Part shown: piece by piece, positions 56,466-64,000 of the stretch | Position numbering within the stretch: position 1 is the first letter of the stretch | How the letters are laid out: every line of letters begins with the position of its first letter | Source of the DNA: Halomonas sp. CUBES01 | Lineage (GTDB): Bacteria > Pseudomonadota > Gammaproteobacteria > Pseudomonadales > Halomonadaceae | Assembly (NCBI RefSeq): GCF_020991005.1 | Contig: NZ_JAJLLW010000001.1 | Location: 1 to 64,000, forward strand | Length of the DNA stretch: 64,000 nt | Reading direction: 5' to 3' | Notes under the pieces: generated by a model | What the model saw: only the letters and a program-made list of their open reading frames with translations | Told to the model about the DNA's origin: nothing | The model's database searches: none | Program-made: the position numbers and the translations under genes

Positions 56466-58172
56466 ATGGACGTAAAACGACTTATATTACTGATTCCGCT
56501 AGCCATTCTGGCCTATCTGCTGGTTGTCCAGTGGAATCAGGATTACGGACAGACGTCTTATCAATCGTCGTCGGAGATATCGCAAAGCCAAACCAGCAGC
56601 AATAATGCAGGGTCTGGCGGCGGCGATGCATCTCGTGGCGACGACGCGAATGATCTCTCTGTTCCCAGCGACGGCGACGCCTCACCTCAAGAGACGCTCG
56701 ACAGCGACGCAAGCGATAGCGACAGCCGTGACTTCATCGCAGTCACCACCGACGTGCTGGATGTGCGTATCGACCCGCACGGGGGCGATATTGTGTATGC
56801 CGCGTTGCCCCAGCATAAGCAGACGCTCGACTCAAGCCGCAACTACATCCTGCTTTCCGATAACCAGACGCGCAGCTACGTAGCGCGCTCGGGCTTGCAG
56901 CTTGACGGCGAAGCGCGCCGCATTGCGTTCACGCCGGATAGCGACGAGTACCTGCTGGGCGATGACGAAGACCAGCTTGAAGTGAACCTCAGTGCTGAAG
57001 TGAACGGTATCGAGGTTATCAAGCGGCTGACGTTCGAACGCGGTAACTATGCCGTCGATGTGAATTATTACCTGGCCAACAACACCGACGAGCCGGTCAG
57101 CGCGCGCTTTATCGGGCAGCTCGCCAGGGATAACAGCCCGGATCCGTCTAGTGGCGTCAGTATGGGCATGAATTCCTATCTCGGTGCTGCCTATTCGACC
57201 CAAGAAGAACGCTACGCAAAAATCGATTTTGACGATATTCAGGCCGGCAACTTCAATAATCGCGAAGCACAAGGCGGCTGGATAGCAATTATCCAGCACT
57301 ACTTTGTGTCGGCCTGGGCGCCCTCGCAGGATCAGCAAAACCTCTACTACGTTTCAACGGATTCCCGTGATCGCAACGTCGTGGCCTTTGCTGGCCCCAC
57401 CAGCGAGCTGTCACCGGAAGAAGACGCCACTCTGGGTGCCACGCTCTACATGGGCCCCAAAATACAGGACCATCTTGAAGACGTAGCCCCCAATCTTCGC
57501 CTGACCGTTGATTATGGCTGGCTGTGGTTCCTGGCCAACCCGCTTTTCTGGCTGCTGGACAAGATCCACGACATCGTTGGCAACTGGGGCTGGTCGATCG
57601 TTCTATTGACCGTACTGGTCAAGACCGTGCTGTTCCCGCTTTCTGCCAAGGCCTATAAGTCGATGGCGCGGATGCGCAAGCTCGGCCCTGAGATGCAGCG
57701 TCTCAAAGAGATGTATGGCGATGACCGCCAGAAAATGTCTCAAGAGATGATGAAGTTCTACCAGAAAGAGAAAATCAACCCGCTCGGCGGCTGTTTGCCC
57801 ATTCTGGTACAAATGCCGGTGTTCATCGCCCTCTACTGGATGCTGCTGGAATCGGTAGAGCTGCGCCACGCGCCCTTCATGTTCTGGATTCAGGATCTGT
57901 CGGTGAAAGACCCGTACTTCATCCTGCCGATCCTGATGGGTATCTCGATGTACGTGCAGCAGCTGCTGAACCCCACACCGCCCGATCCCATGCAGGCGAA
58001 GATCATGAAGATGCTCCCTATCATCTTTACGTTCTTCTTCCTGTGGTTCCCGGCGGGTCTGGTTATCTACTGGGTGGTCAACAACATCATCTCGGTGGCG
58101 CAGCAGTATTTCATCACGCGCAAAGTCGAGCAGGATCCCAGTATTGGGAAAGGCATGAAAACCAAGAAGTAA
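56466..58172 (+). CDS. yidC: Membrane protein insertase YidC
   Basis: Inner-membrane insertase, alone or with SecYEG. The 568-residue protein has an N-terminal membrane segment (residues 4-20), a low-complexity Ser/Asp linker (about 30-85) typical of halophile-like acidic proteins, a periplasmic beta-rich domain (about 90-340) and the conserved five-helix core. The core includes NWGWSIVLLTVLVKTVLFPLSAKAYKSMARMRKL, INPLGGCLPILVQMPVFIALYWML and MKMLPIIFTFFFLWFPAGLVIYWVVNN. A terminator follows. mnmE lies 96 bp on. Confidence 0.97.
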   Translation: MDVKRLILLIPLAILAYLLVVQWNQDYGQTSYQSSSEISQSQTSSNNAGSGGGDASRGDDANDLSVPSDGDASPQETLDSDASDSDSRDFIAVTTDVLDVRIDPHGGDIVYAALPQHKQTLDSSRNYILLSDNQTRSYVARSGLQLDGEARRIAFTPDSDEYLLGDDEDQLEVNLSAEVNGIEVIKRLTFERGNYAVDVNYYLANNTDEPVSARFIGQLARDNSPDPSSGVSMGMNSYLGAAYSTQEERYAKIDFDDIQAGNFNNREAQGGWIAIIQHYFVSAWAPSQDQQNLYYVSTDSRDRNVVAFAGPTSELSPEEDATLGATLYMGPKIQDHLEDVAPNLRLTVDYGWLWFLANPLFWLLDKIHDIVGNWGWSIVLLTVLVKTVLFPLSAKAYKSMARMRKLGPEMQRLKEMYGDDRQKMSQEMMKFYQKEKINPLGGCLPILVQMPVFIALYWMLLESVELRHAPFMFWIQDLSVKDPYFILPILMGISMYVQQLLNPTPPDPMQAKIMKMLPIIFTFFFLWFPAGLVIYWVVNNIISVAQQYFITRKVEQDPSIGKGMKTKK

Positions 58173-58189
58173 GCCGCTAGCGAAGACGT

Positions 58190-58222
58190 CCAGACCCCCG
58201 CCCTTGCGGGGGTCTGGCGTTT
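58190..58222 (+). terminator. yidC terminator
   Basis: Perfect 12-bp stem CCAGACCCCCGC with GCGGGGGTCTGG (58190-58201, 58206-58217) and a tetraloop, followed by CGTTTT. Confidence 0.9.
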
Positions 58223-58268
58223 TAGGCCTGAAAAATTCAAACTAGCTATTTTTGCAGCGAGAGACCTC

Positions 58269-59639
58269 ATGGCTGACCGACTCTATACCCCAGACACCAT
58301 CGCCGCCCTGGCAACCCCTCCCGGTCGCGGTGGTGTCGGTATTATTCGTGTTTCCGGGCCGGCCAGCCGCGATATCGCCACTGCCATGCTGGGACACTGC
58401 CCCGCGCCCCGTCATGCTTACCATGGCGAGTTCAAGGGGGCCGACAACAGCATTGACGAGGGGATCGCGCTGCTCTTCCCCGACCCGCACTCCTTCACCG
58501 GCGAAGATGTCCTCGAACTTCACGGCCACGGCGGGCCGGTCATCATGGATATGCTACTCGAGCGCTGCGTCCAGCTCGGCGCTCGGCTGGCACGGCCTGG
58601 CGAATTTTCCGAACGCGCCTTCCTGAACGACAAGCTGGACCTAGCCCAGGCCGAGGCAATTGCTGACCTGATCGATGCCACCTCGCGCTCGGCGGCTGAA
58701 AACGCAGTGCGCTCGCTTCAAGGCGAGTTTTCCAACCGGGTGTCAGCGCTGGTACAGCGACTCATCGAGCTACGCGTCTACGTCGAGGCAGCGATTGATT
58801 TCCCCGAGGAAGAAATCGACTTTCTTGCCGACGGCCACGTGGCGAGCCTGCTCGACAACGTCCACCAGGAACTGATCGACGTGCGGGCCGCGGCCGGCCA
58901 GGGGGCGCTCATGCGCGAAGGCATGAGCGTGGTGATCGCCGGGCGCCCCAATGCAGGCAAGTCGAGCCTGCTCAATGCGCTCACCGAGCAGGATACCGCT
59001 ATCGTGACGGACATCGCGGGCACCACCCGGGACGTGTTGCGCGAACATATCCACATCGACGGCATGCCCCTGCACGTCATTGATACCGCAGGCCTGCGTG
59101 ACACGCCTGACGCCGTGGAAAAGATCGGTGTTGCCCGGGCCTGGGCAGAAATTGAACGCGCTGATCGTGTGCTGCTACTCGTCGATGCGTCTACTACTGA
59201 GGCCACCGACCCGATGGCCATCTGGCCTGAATTCGTCGCTCGCCTGCCCGATCAAACGCGTCTAACGCTGATCCGCAACAAGATCGATACCAGCGCTGAG
59301 CAACCGGGCATTGATTTATCCACAGCCCCGCCCACGTTGCGGCTATCGGCGAAAACCGGACGGGGTGTGGATAACTTGAAAGCCCATCTTAAAGACATCA
59401 TGGGCTTTTCCGCCAATACCGAAGGGCGCTTCTCAGCACGCCGTCGCCACCTGGACGCCCTTGACCGGGCAATGCGCGCCCTGGAAACCGGCCGTGTTCA
59501 GCTCGAAGGTAACGGTGCAGGCGAGCTGCTGGCGGAAGACCTGCGCGACGCTCAACAGGCACTCGGCGAAATCACCGGCGAATTCAGCGCCGACGACTTG
59601 CTGGGCGAAATCTTCGGCAGCTTCTGCATCGGTAAATGA
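58269..59639 (+). CDS. mnmE: tRNA modification GTPase MnmE
   Basis: GTPase that with MnmG forms 5-carboxymethylaminomethyl-uridine at the tRNA wobble position. The 456-residue protein has an N-terminal folate-binding domain ([21 protein letters not shown] and [14 protein letters not shown]), the G domain (G1 loop GRPNAGKS at 225-232, [15 protein letters not shown]) and the C-terminal catalytic CIGK with Cys453. mnmG-rsmG-parAB, which often follow in pseudomonads, are not next to it. rlmJ converges 23 bp away. Confidence 0.97.
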   Translation: MADRLYTPDTIAALATPPGRGGVGIIRVSGPASRDIATAMLGHCPAPRHAYHGEFKGADNSIDEGIALLFPDPHSFTGEDVLELHGHGGPVIMDMLLERCVQLGARLARPGEFSERAFLNDKLDLAQAEAIADLIDATSRSAAENAVRSLQGEFSNRVSALVQRLIELRVYVEAAIDFPEEEIDFLADGHVASLLDNVHQELIDVRAAAGQGALMREGMSVVIAGRPNAGKSSLLNALTEQDTAIVTDIAGTTRDVLREHIHIDGMPLHVIDTAGLRDTPDAVEKIGVARAWAEIERADRVLLLVDASTTEATDPMAIWPEFVARLPDQTRLTLIRNKIDTSAEQPGIDLSTAPPTLRLSAKTGRGVDNLKAHLKDIMGFSANTEGRFSARRRHLDALDRAMRALETGRVQLEGNGAGELLAEDLRDAQQALGEITGEFSADDLLGEIFGSFCIGK

Positions 59640-59662
59640 GCCTCGGGGATGACGGTGACGAG

Positions 59663-60508
59663 TTATTCGGGGACCCACCAATCCGCGTGATAGCGGCTCT
59701 GCGCGCCCAACAGCGGCGTCAGCTGATCCATGGCGCCGGCCATGCGTTCATCAAGCCCCCAGGGCGGATTGATCACCAGCATACCGCTGCCGAACATGCC
59801 GCGTTCAAGGCTGCCCGCCGGACGCAAGCATAATTCGCTGCGCCATATTTTACGTATGCCGCTGTGCGCTAGCGCCTCCAGCAGCACCTGGTGATGCCCG
59901 GCAGGCAGCAAGGGATACCAGACCAGGATCACGGCGTGACGGGCTTTCGCGAGTGCCTGGCGGAGCGCGTCCGCTACCTCCTGGTACTCGTCTTTACGTT
60001 CGTAACTAGGGTCAATCAGCGCACACACGCGGGGTGTCGGCACGGGCAGTCGTTGGCATAGCCCTGCCAGGCCATCTCCATGTATGCGCTCGGCGCCATC
60101 TGCCAGCGTCTGGTCATCCAGATGCTGATGCTCTCCGGGGTGCAGCTCGAACCCGTAGAGGCGCTCCTTGGCGCGTAGCGCCTGGCTTATCCACCAGGGA
60201 GAGCCGGGGTAATGGGTCAGCTTGCCTGGCGCAGGCTGAGCGCGGGATAACGTCGCCAGCCACTCGACGAGCAGCGGGTTGGAAAGCGAATCAGTTGCGT
60301 GCCAGAGCGGCCATACCCCTTCGCGATACTCCTGAAGCCGCTGGGTTTCTTTGCCCGATAGCGGATACAGCCCGCGCCCCGCATGGGTATCCATATAGGT
60401 AACCGGCGAGGGTTTACGCTGGAGATACTCAAGGGTCGCAAACAACGTCAAATGTTTATGTACGTCGGCAAAATTGCCTGCGTGGTAGGCGTGTTGATAT
60501 GACAACAT
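59663..60508 (-). CDS. rlmJ: 23S rRNA (adenine(2030)-N(6))-methyltransferase
   Basis: Methylates A2030 in 23S rRNA during large-subunit assembly. The 281-residue protein begins MLSYQHAYHAGNFADVHKH and has YMDTHAGRGLY as the cofactor loop. The catalytic motif IV reads Asp166-Pro-Ser-Tyr169, not the usual Asp-Pro-Pro-Tyr; the rest of the family pattern (LIDPSYERKDEY, ILVWYPLL) is intact, so it is probably active. It lies between converging mnmE and an upstream terminator. Confidence 0.93.
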   Translation of the reverse strand: MLSYQHAYHAGNFADVHKHLTLFATLEYLQRKPSPVTYMDTHAGRGLYPLSGKETQRLQEYREGVWPLWHATDSLSNPLLVEWLATLSRAQPAPGKLTHYPGSPWWISQALRAKERLYGFELHPGEHQHLDDQTLADGAERIHGDGLAGLCQRLPVPTPRVCALIDPSYERKDEYQEVADALRQALAKARHAVILVWYPLLPAGHHQVLLEALAHSGIRKIWRSELCLRPAGSLERGMFGSGMLVINPPWGLDERMAGAMDQLTPLLGAQSRYHADWWVPE

Positions 60509-60525
60509 GATGATAGGTCGCTCAT

Positions 60526-60555
60526 AAAAAAACCCGCTACGTCAGCATAGCGGGC
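60526..60555 (-). terminator. Terminator after the OmpA-type lipoprotein gene
   Basis: Leftward stem CCCGCTA/TAGCGGG (seven perfect pairs, 60533-60539 with 60548-60554), then seven T residues. It ends transcription before rlmJ. Confidence 0.9.
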
Positions 60556-60583
60556 TTGGGGTGGCGCATTGCAATCACACTGC

Positions 60584-61267
60584 TCAGCCTTGTTGCTGGC
60601 CATCTCCAGTGGGTGTCAGGGTAATTTCGACGCGGCGGTTCTGGCTGCGTCCGGCCTCGGTATTGTTACTGGCCACCGGCTGCGATTCGCCGTACCCCCG
60701 CGTATTTAACCGCGCTGGCGACACGCCATTCTGGCCCAGGTAGCTGCCCACTGCTTGAGCGCGGCGCTCCGAAAGACGCTGGTTATAGGCGTCATCACCA
60801 GTACTATCCGTATGGCCGGCAATATTGACCCGGGTATCGGTATATTGGCTTACCACGTTGGCCACTTCATTGAGCGCGCTGCGCGCTTCGCTGGTCAACT
60901 CGGCGGAATCAAAGCCAAAGGTCACGCTGCTGGGCATATTGAGGACGATGTCGTCGCCGCGGCGATCCACTTCAATACGCGAGCCCTGCAGGTTTTCGCG
61001 CAGTTGCTTTTCCTGGCGATCCATGTAGGCACCGATGCCGGCGCCGGCGGCTGCACCAACAGCCGCGCCAATCACGGCACGGTCACGACGGCTGCTGCTA
61101 CCGTCCCCGGATAGCGCGCCGGCGACGGCGCCAACGGCAGCACCAATACCGGTGCCGGTGGCGGTGCTGGAGCGTTGAGTTTCACCACCGCCGTAGGGAC
61201 TTGAGCTTGCACAGCCGGCCACCAACATGGCAGCCACCAACGGGGTCAGTAGTCGATAAATACGCAT
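60584..61267 (-). CDS. OmpA-family lipoprotein with glycine-zipper region (YiaD-like)
   Basis: Outer-membrane lipoprotein, 227 residues. The lipobox Leu-Val-Ala-Gly-Cys ends at Cys19. A glycine-zipper region follows (GIGAAVGAVAGALSG and AAVGAAAGAGIGAYMDRQE). The C-terminal OmpA domain binds peptidoglycan: VTFGFDSAELTSEAR, IAGHTDSTGDDAYNQRLSERRAQAV and SQNRRVEI. YiaD of E. coli has the same order. A role in envelope stability is inferred from the domains. It is flanked by its own terminator and by hemW upstream. Confidence 0.9.
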   Translation of the reverse strand: MRIYRLLTPLVAAMLVAGCASSSPYGGGETQRSSTATGTGIGAAVGAVAGALSGDGSSSRRDRAVIGAAVGAAAGAGIGAYMDRQEKQLRENLQGSRIEVDRRGDDIVLNMPSSVTFGFDSAELTSEARSALNEVANVVSQYTDTRVNIAGHTDSTGDDAYNQRLSERRAQAVGSYLGQNGVSPARLNTRGYGESQPVASNNTEAGRSQNRRVEITLTPTGDGQQQG

Positions 61268-61301
61268 CGCTCACTCCTTAGCTTGTCTTGCGTCTATGAG
61301 G

Positions 61302-62471
61302 TTACTCATCGCTGATCAACGCCAGCAATTCATTCAAGAATAATAGACCTTGAGGGGAAGCTTGAAGCCTTTTGGGCATTTCCATCAAAAGTCCTTTTTT
61401 CTCAGCATCATGCAAGCGCGCCAACAGCACCTCATCGGCTAACCCGGTATGCGCAGACCAAATCGACAACGGCACCCCCCGGGTCAGACGCAGGGCATTC
61501 ATGGCAAACTCCAGCGGCAGTTCGCACTCGGCGATCGCCTGCTTGCCGGCAACAAAGCCGCGCGGGTCATTGAGGCGCCGCAGGTAGGCATCGGGCTGGC
61601 GCGTTTTCCAGCGCCGTTCGATGTGCCAACGTCCCTCACGGTCAATATGACTCAGCTTGCCGTGGGCACCCGCGCCAATGCCCAGATAATCCCCGAACTG
61701 CCAGTAATTGATGTTGTGTCGGCTCTGACGAAGCGGCCTGGCATAGGCCGAAATCTCGTAACGTGCAAACCCCGCCTGTTCAAGGCGTTGGTGGCCCAGA
61801 TCCTGAATATCCCAAAGGGTTTCCTCCTGAGGCAATACCGGTGGGTGAGCATAAAACGCCGTATTGGGCTCCAGGGTCAGTTGATACCAGGAGAGGTGCT
61901 CCGGTGCCAATGCCAGGGCCTGGTCAATATCGGCCATCGCCTGATCCGCGCTTTGTTGAGGCAGGCCGTGCATCAGGTCGACGTTGATATTCTGAAAACC
62001 AGCGGCGCGCGCCTGTTCAACGGCATGAACCGCCTCGTCGCCACTGTGAATACGGCCAAGTGCTTCAAGCTGTGCGGCATGAAAGCTCTGCACACCCAGC
62101 GACAGTCGATTGATACCGGCTTCCCGATAGCCGACAAACCGAGTCTGTTCGGTCGTACCGGGGTTCGCCTCGAGGGTAATCTCGATATCGTTGGCTAAAG
62201 GCAGCCGCGCACCAATTTCATTCAATAACTGCCGATAAAAGTCGGGTGACAGCAGGCTCGGCGTACCGCCGCCAATGAAAACCGTCTCAAGCGTACGTCC
62301 CGCTGCCAGCGCAAGATCCGCATCCAGATCCTGCAGAAGCGCCTGAAGGTAGCGTGCTTCGGGCAGTGTCTGACTATGAGGTTCATGAGAGTTGAAGTCA
62401 CAGTAAGGACATTTGCGGACACACCACGGCGTATGGATATACAGCGAAAGCGGTGGCAATGGCTCACCCAT
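61302..62471 (-). CDS. hemW: HemW-type radical SAM protein
   Basis: Radical SAM protein once annotated as anaerobic coproporphyrinogen oxidase; HemW is now regarded as a heme chaperone. The 389-residue protein starts LSLYIHTPWCVRKCPYCDFNSH with iron-sulfur ligands Cys17, Cys21 and Cys24. It has FIGGGTPSLL, ITLEANPGT, NRLSLGVQSF and the C-terminal LRLTRGVPL region. It lacks the extra N-terminal features of HemN. It overlaps rdgB by 8 bp; the pair is conserved with E. coli yggW-rdgB. Confidence 0.95.
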   Translation of the reverse strand: MGEPLPPLSLYIHTPWCVRKCPYCDFNSHEPHSQTLPEARYLQALLQDLDADLALAAGRTLETVFIGGGTPSLLSPDFYRQLLNEIGARLPLANDIEITLEANPGTTEQTRFVGYREAGINRLSLGVQSFHAAQLEALGRIHSGDEAVHAVEQARAAGFQNINVDLMHGLPQQSADQAMADIDQALALAPEHLSWYQLTLEPNTAFYAHPPVLPQEETLWDIQDLGHQRLEQAGFARYEISAYARPLRQSRHNINYWQFGDYLGIGAGAHGKLSHIDREGRWHIERRWKTRQPDAYLRRLNDPRGFVAGKQAIAECELPLEFAMNALRLTRGVPLSIWSAHTGLADEVLLARLHDAEKKGLLMEMPKRLQASPQGLLFLNELLALISDE

Positions 62472-63072
62472 GGGCCAACCTTAAAACCTCCACCAGGCCG
62501 GCAAGTGCCCGGCCACGATGACTGAGACGGTTTTTGCTCTCGCTTGGCAGTTCCGCCACGCTCATTCCCTGGTCAGGCAGCCAGAACAGCGGATCGTAAC
62601 CGAAACCGCCTTCTCCACGCGGGTGGGCCAGCACCTCGCCCTCCCAGCTGCGTTGCACGATGACCGGCACCGGGTCATGAGGGTGGCGCAGATACACCAG
62701 CACACACCAGTAACGCGCCGTGCGCTGCCCTTCGGGGCAGTCCTGTAACGCCTCGAGTAACTTGGCGTTATTGCGCTGATCGCTCTTGGGTTCGCCCGCA
62801 TAGCGTGCGGAATAGATCCCCGGCGCGCCATGCAATGCGTCCACTTCCAGACCCGAGTCATCGGCCAGGGCAGGCAATCCGCTTTGCCGGCTTGCCTCAC
62901 GCGCTTTGATCAGGGCGTTCTCAACGAACGTCACACCCGTTTCGGCCACGTCATGCACGCCAAAATCGGCCTGCGGTCGTACGTCAAAACCAAGCGGCGA
63001 TAGTAATTCGTTAAATTCTTTCAACTTACCAACGTTTCCGCTGGCAAGCACGAGCGTTTGCGTGCTGGTCAT
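62464..63072 (-). CDS. rdgB: XTP/dITP pyrophosphatase
   Basis: House-cleaning enzyme that hydrolyses dITP and XTP. The 202-residue Ham1-family protein has the N-terminal LVLASGNVGKLKEFNELL, FVENALIKAREAS, ALADDSGLEVDALHGAPGIYSARYAG and GGFGYDPLFW, with the acidic metal ligands intact. It is the first gene of the leftward rdgB-hemW pair. The 265 bp upstream of it are AT-rich and shared with the divergent regulator. Confidence 0.96.
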   Translation of the reverse strand: MTSTQTLVLASGNVGKLKEFNELLSPLGFDVRPQADFGVHDVAETGVTFVENALIKAREASRQSGLPALADDSGLEVDALHGAPGIYSARYAGEPKSDQRNNAKLLEALQDCPEGQRTARYWCVLVYLRHPHDPVPVIVQRSWEGEVLAHPRGEGGFGYDPLFWLPDQGMSVAELPSESKNRLSHRGRALAGLVEVLRLAHG

Positions 63073-63337
63073 CCGGCGACCTCCTGGAATGGATGATCAG
63101 TTTACATGCTACTGCCATGACAAAGGCAGTCATAATGTAACGGCATGTTTCTATAAAAACTATCTTTCAAGTATTATAAAAATAATATTTGTTATTATTC
63201 ATATATTTAAATCAGAAAAACACTACTTAGGCGAATTTTAATCCTACAAATCAAGTAACATACATTTACATTTAAAAACTAATAGATACACTCAAGTGAC
63301 TACCTGCTCATGCGTTCTTTCTACGAGGATCTCCCCA
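63073..63337 (+). promoter_or_regulatory. AT-rich divergent region upstream of the CsgD-like gene
   Basis: Bases 63130-63300 are strongly AT-rich against a GC-rich background. AATAATA and TATTATT form a 7-bp inverted repeat with a five-base spacer near 63180-63200. This recalls the large AT-rich control region before csgD in enterobacteria, but no specific operator was identified. Confidence 0.4.
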
Positions 63338-64000
63338 ATGCCGCAGGAAAAGGCTACCAACACGGTATTTGTCGTTACCGAAAAAAGCCCACAGTCACAA
63401 CTATTTGCGGAATATCTGGCGGCTCATACCGAGTGCCATGTGCAGATTCAGTCACCCCATGAAAAGGTCACTGCACCGCCAGTAGGTGACACCTTGATGC
63501 TGATCGATAGCGATCATATTGGCGTTGATACCCTGCCGGACTGGCAACATCAGTTACCCGAGGCGCTCAGCAACGCGCCATTGGCCGCGTTTAACATTCG
63601 CGATATGGATCACGCCCTTGAAGCTCTGTCGTGTGCGCAATTGAAAGGGGTGTTCTATCGCCAGGAGAGCCTGGATGTCATTTGCAAGGGGATTCATGCG
63701 TTGCTGGAAGGCGAATTGTGGATGTCCCGCGAACTCATGACCCGGTTGATCCTGTTCTATCGCAAGTATCAGAACAACGCCTTTCGCCCCGCCTGCGGCC
63801 TCACGAACCGGGAAATGGAAATTATCTCGCTGCTGAGTGCCGGCGCATCGAACCATCAAATCGCCGAAAAACTGTTTCTCAGCGAGCACACCGTCAAATC
63901 TCACCTGTACAACATTTTCCGCAAAATCAACGTACATAACCGTATTCAAGCGTTGAACTGGATTCATCAGAATCTGGGCCCGATTCTGCCCAACATCGAA
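63338..64000 (+). CDS. LuxR-family transcriptional regulator, CsgD-like (cut at window end)
   Basis: The frame runs from ATG 63338 (GAGGAT upstream) for 221 codons to the end of the window without a stop. CsgD of E. coli is 216 residues, so nearly all of the protein is present. The N-terminal half resembles a receiver-like fold as in CsgD (VFVVTEKSPQSQLFAEYL, LKGVFYRQESLDVICKGIHALLEGELWMSREL). A LuxR-type helix-turn-helix occupies residues 155 onward (LTNREMEIISLLSAGASNHQIAEKLFLSEHTVKSHLY). CsgD controls curli and cellulose in enterobacteria; control of Pel here is a hypothesis. Confidence 0.85.
   Translation, partial: MPQEKATNTVFVVTEKSPQSQLFAEYLAAHTECHVQIQSPHEKVTAPPVGDTLMLIDSDHIGVDTLPDWQHQLPEALSNAPLAAFNIRDMDHALEALSCAQLKGVFYRQESLDVICKGIHALLEGELWMSRELMTRLILFYRKYQNNAFRPACGLTNREMEIISLLSAGASNHQIAEKLFLSEHTVKSHLYNIFRKINVHNRIQALNWIHQNLGPILPNIE

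Noticed and set aside
56348..56605. An 85-codon frame overlapping the rnpA end, considered as yidD
   Set aside because: It has none of the cysteine/Pro-rich YidD features and runs into yidC in another frame.

Overview
The window is about 64 kb of GC-rich chromosome from a gammaproteobacterium. Gene order (gshB-algH-ruvX, ygfB-pepP-ubiH-ubiI, zapA-6S RNA-fthC, dnaA-dnaN-recF-gyrB, rpmH-rnpA-yidC-mnmE) and protein style suggest a Halomonas-like (Halomonadaceae) bacterium; this is inference, as no 16S gene is present. It is mostly dense core genome. No insertion sequence, prophage, tRNA, rRNA operon or CRISPR array was seen.

Layout. 0-19 kb: housekeeping genes. These are pyrB; a leftward rsmE-cvfB-gshB-algH-ruvX group; secB and a membrane rhodanese; gpmI-envC-ctpA (glycolysis, cell separation, periplasmic protease); leftward ygfB-pepP-ubiH-ubiI (ubiquinone hydroxylases); and rightward zapA, 6S RNA, fthC. 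A 32-residue membrane protein with its own promoter and terminator lies between fthC and ilvA, followed by rpiA.

19.3-32.8 kb: a complete Pel exopolysaccharide operon, pelABCDEFG, preceded by a PelX-like UDP-sugar C4-epimerase that would supply UDP-GalNAc. PelD keeps an RxxD cyclic-di-GMP site. PelA keeps its glycosidase glutamate and its deacetylase metal ligands. 32.8-45 kb: the lipopolysaccharide inner-core locus. waaA, hldE, an OpsX-type heptosyltransferase, Kdo kinase kdkA, waaF and hldD flank a visibly AT-richer insert (about 37.3-41.3 kb) with an unrecognised protein and three glycosyltransferases, plus an OpgB-like alkaline-phosphatase-superfamily membrane protein. gmhB, for the remaining heptose step, lies at 48.3 kb after glyQS.

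48-58 kb: the chromosomal origin neighbourhood. gyrB, recF, dnaN and dnaA run left and rpmH, rnpA, yidC and mnmE run right from an AT-rich spacer with DnaA boxes (probable oriC). Three perfect and one near-perfect 16-bp ParB sites (parS) occur between 48.2 and 52.1 kb, two inside recF. 59.6-64 kb: rlmJ, an OmpA-type lipoprotein, hemW, rdgB and, cut by the window edge, a CsgD-type LuxR regulator behind an AT-rich region. This is a plausible but unproven partner of the Pel system.

Genes are packed tightly, with many 1-14 bp overlaps. Starts given here follow ribosome-binding sites and family N-termini, so several are shorter than the longest possible reading frame.
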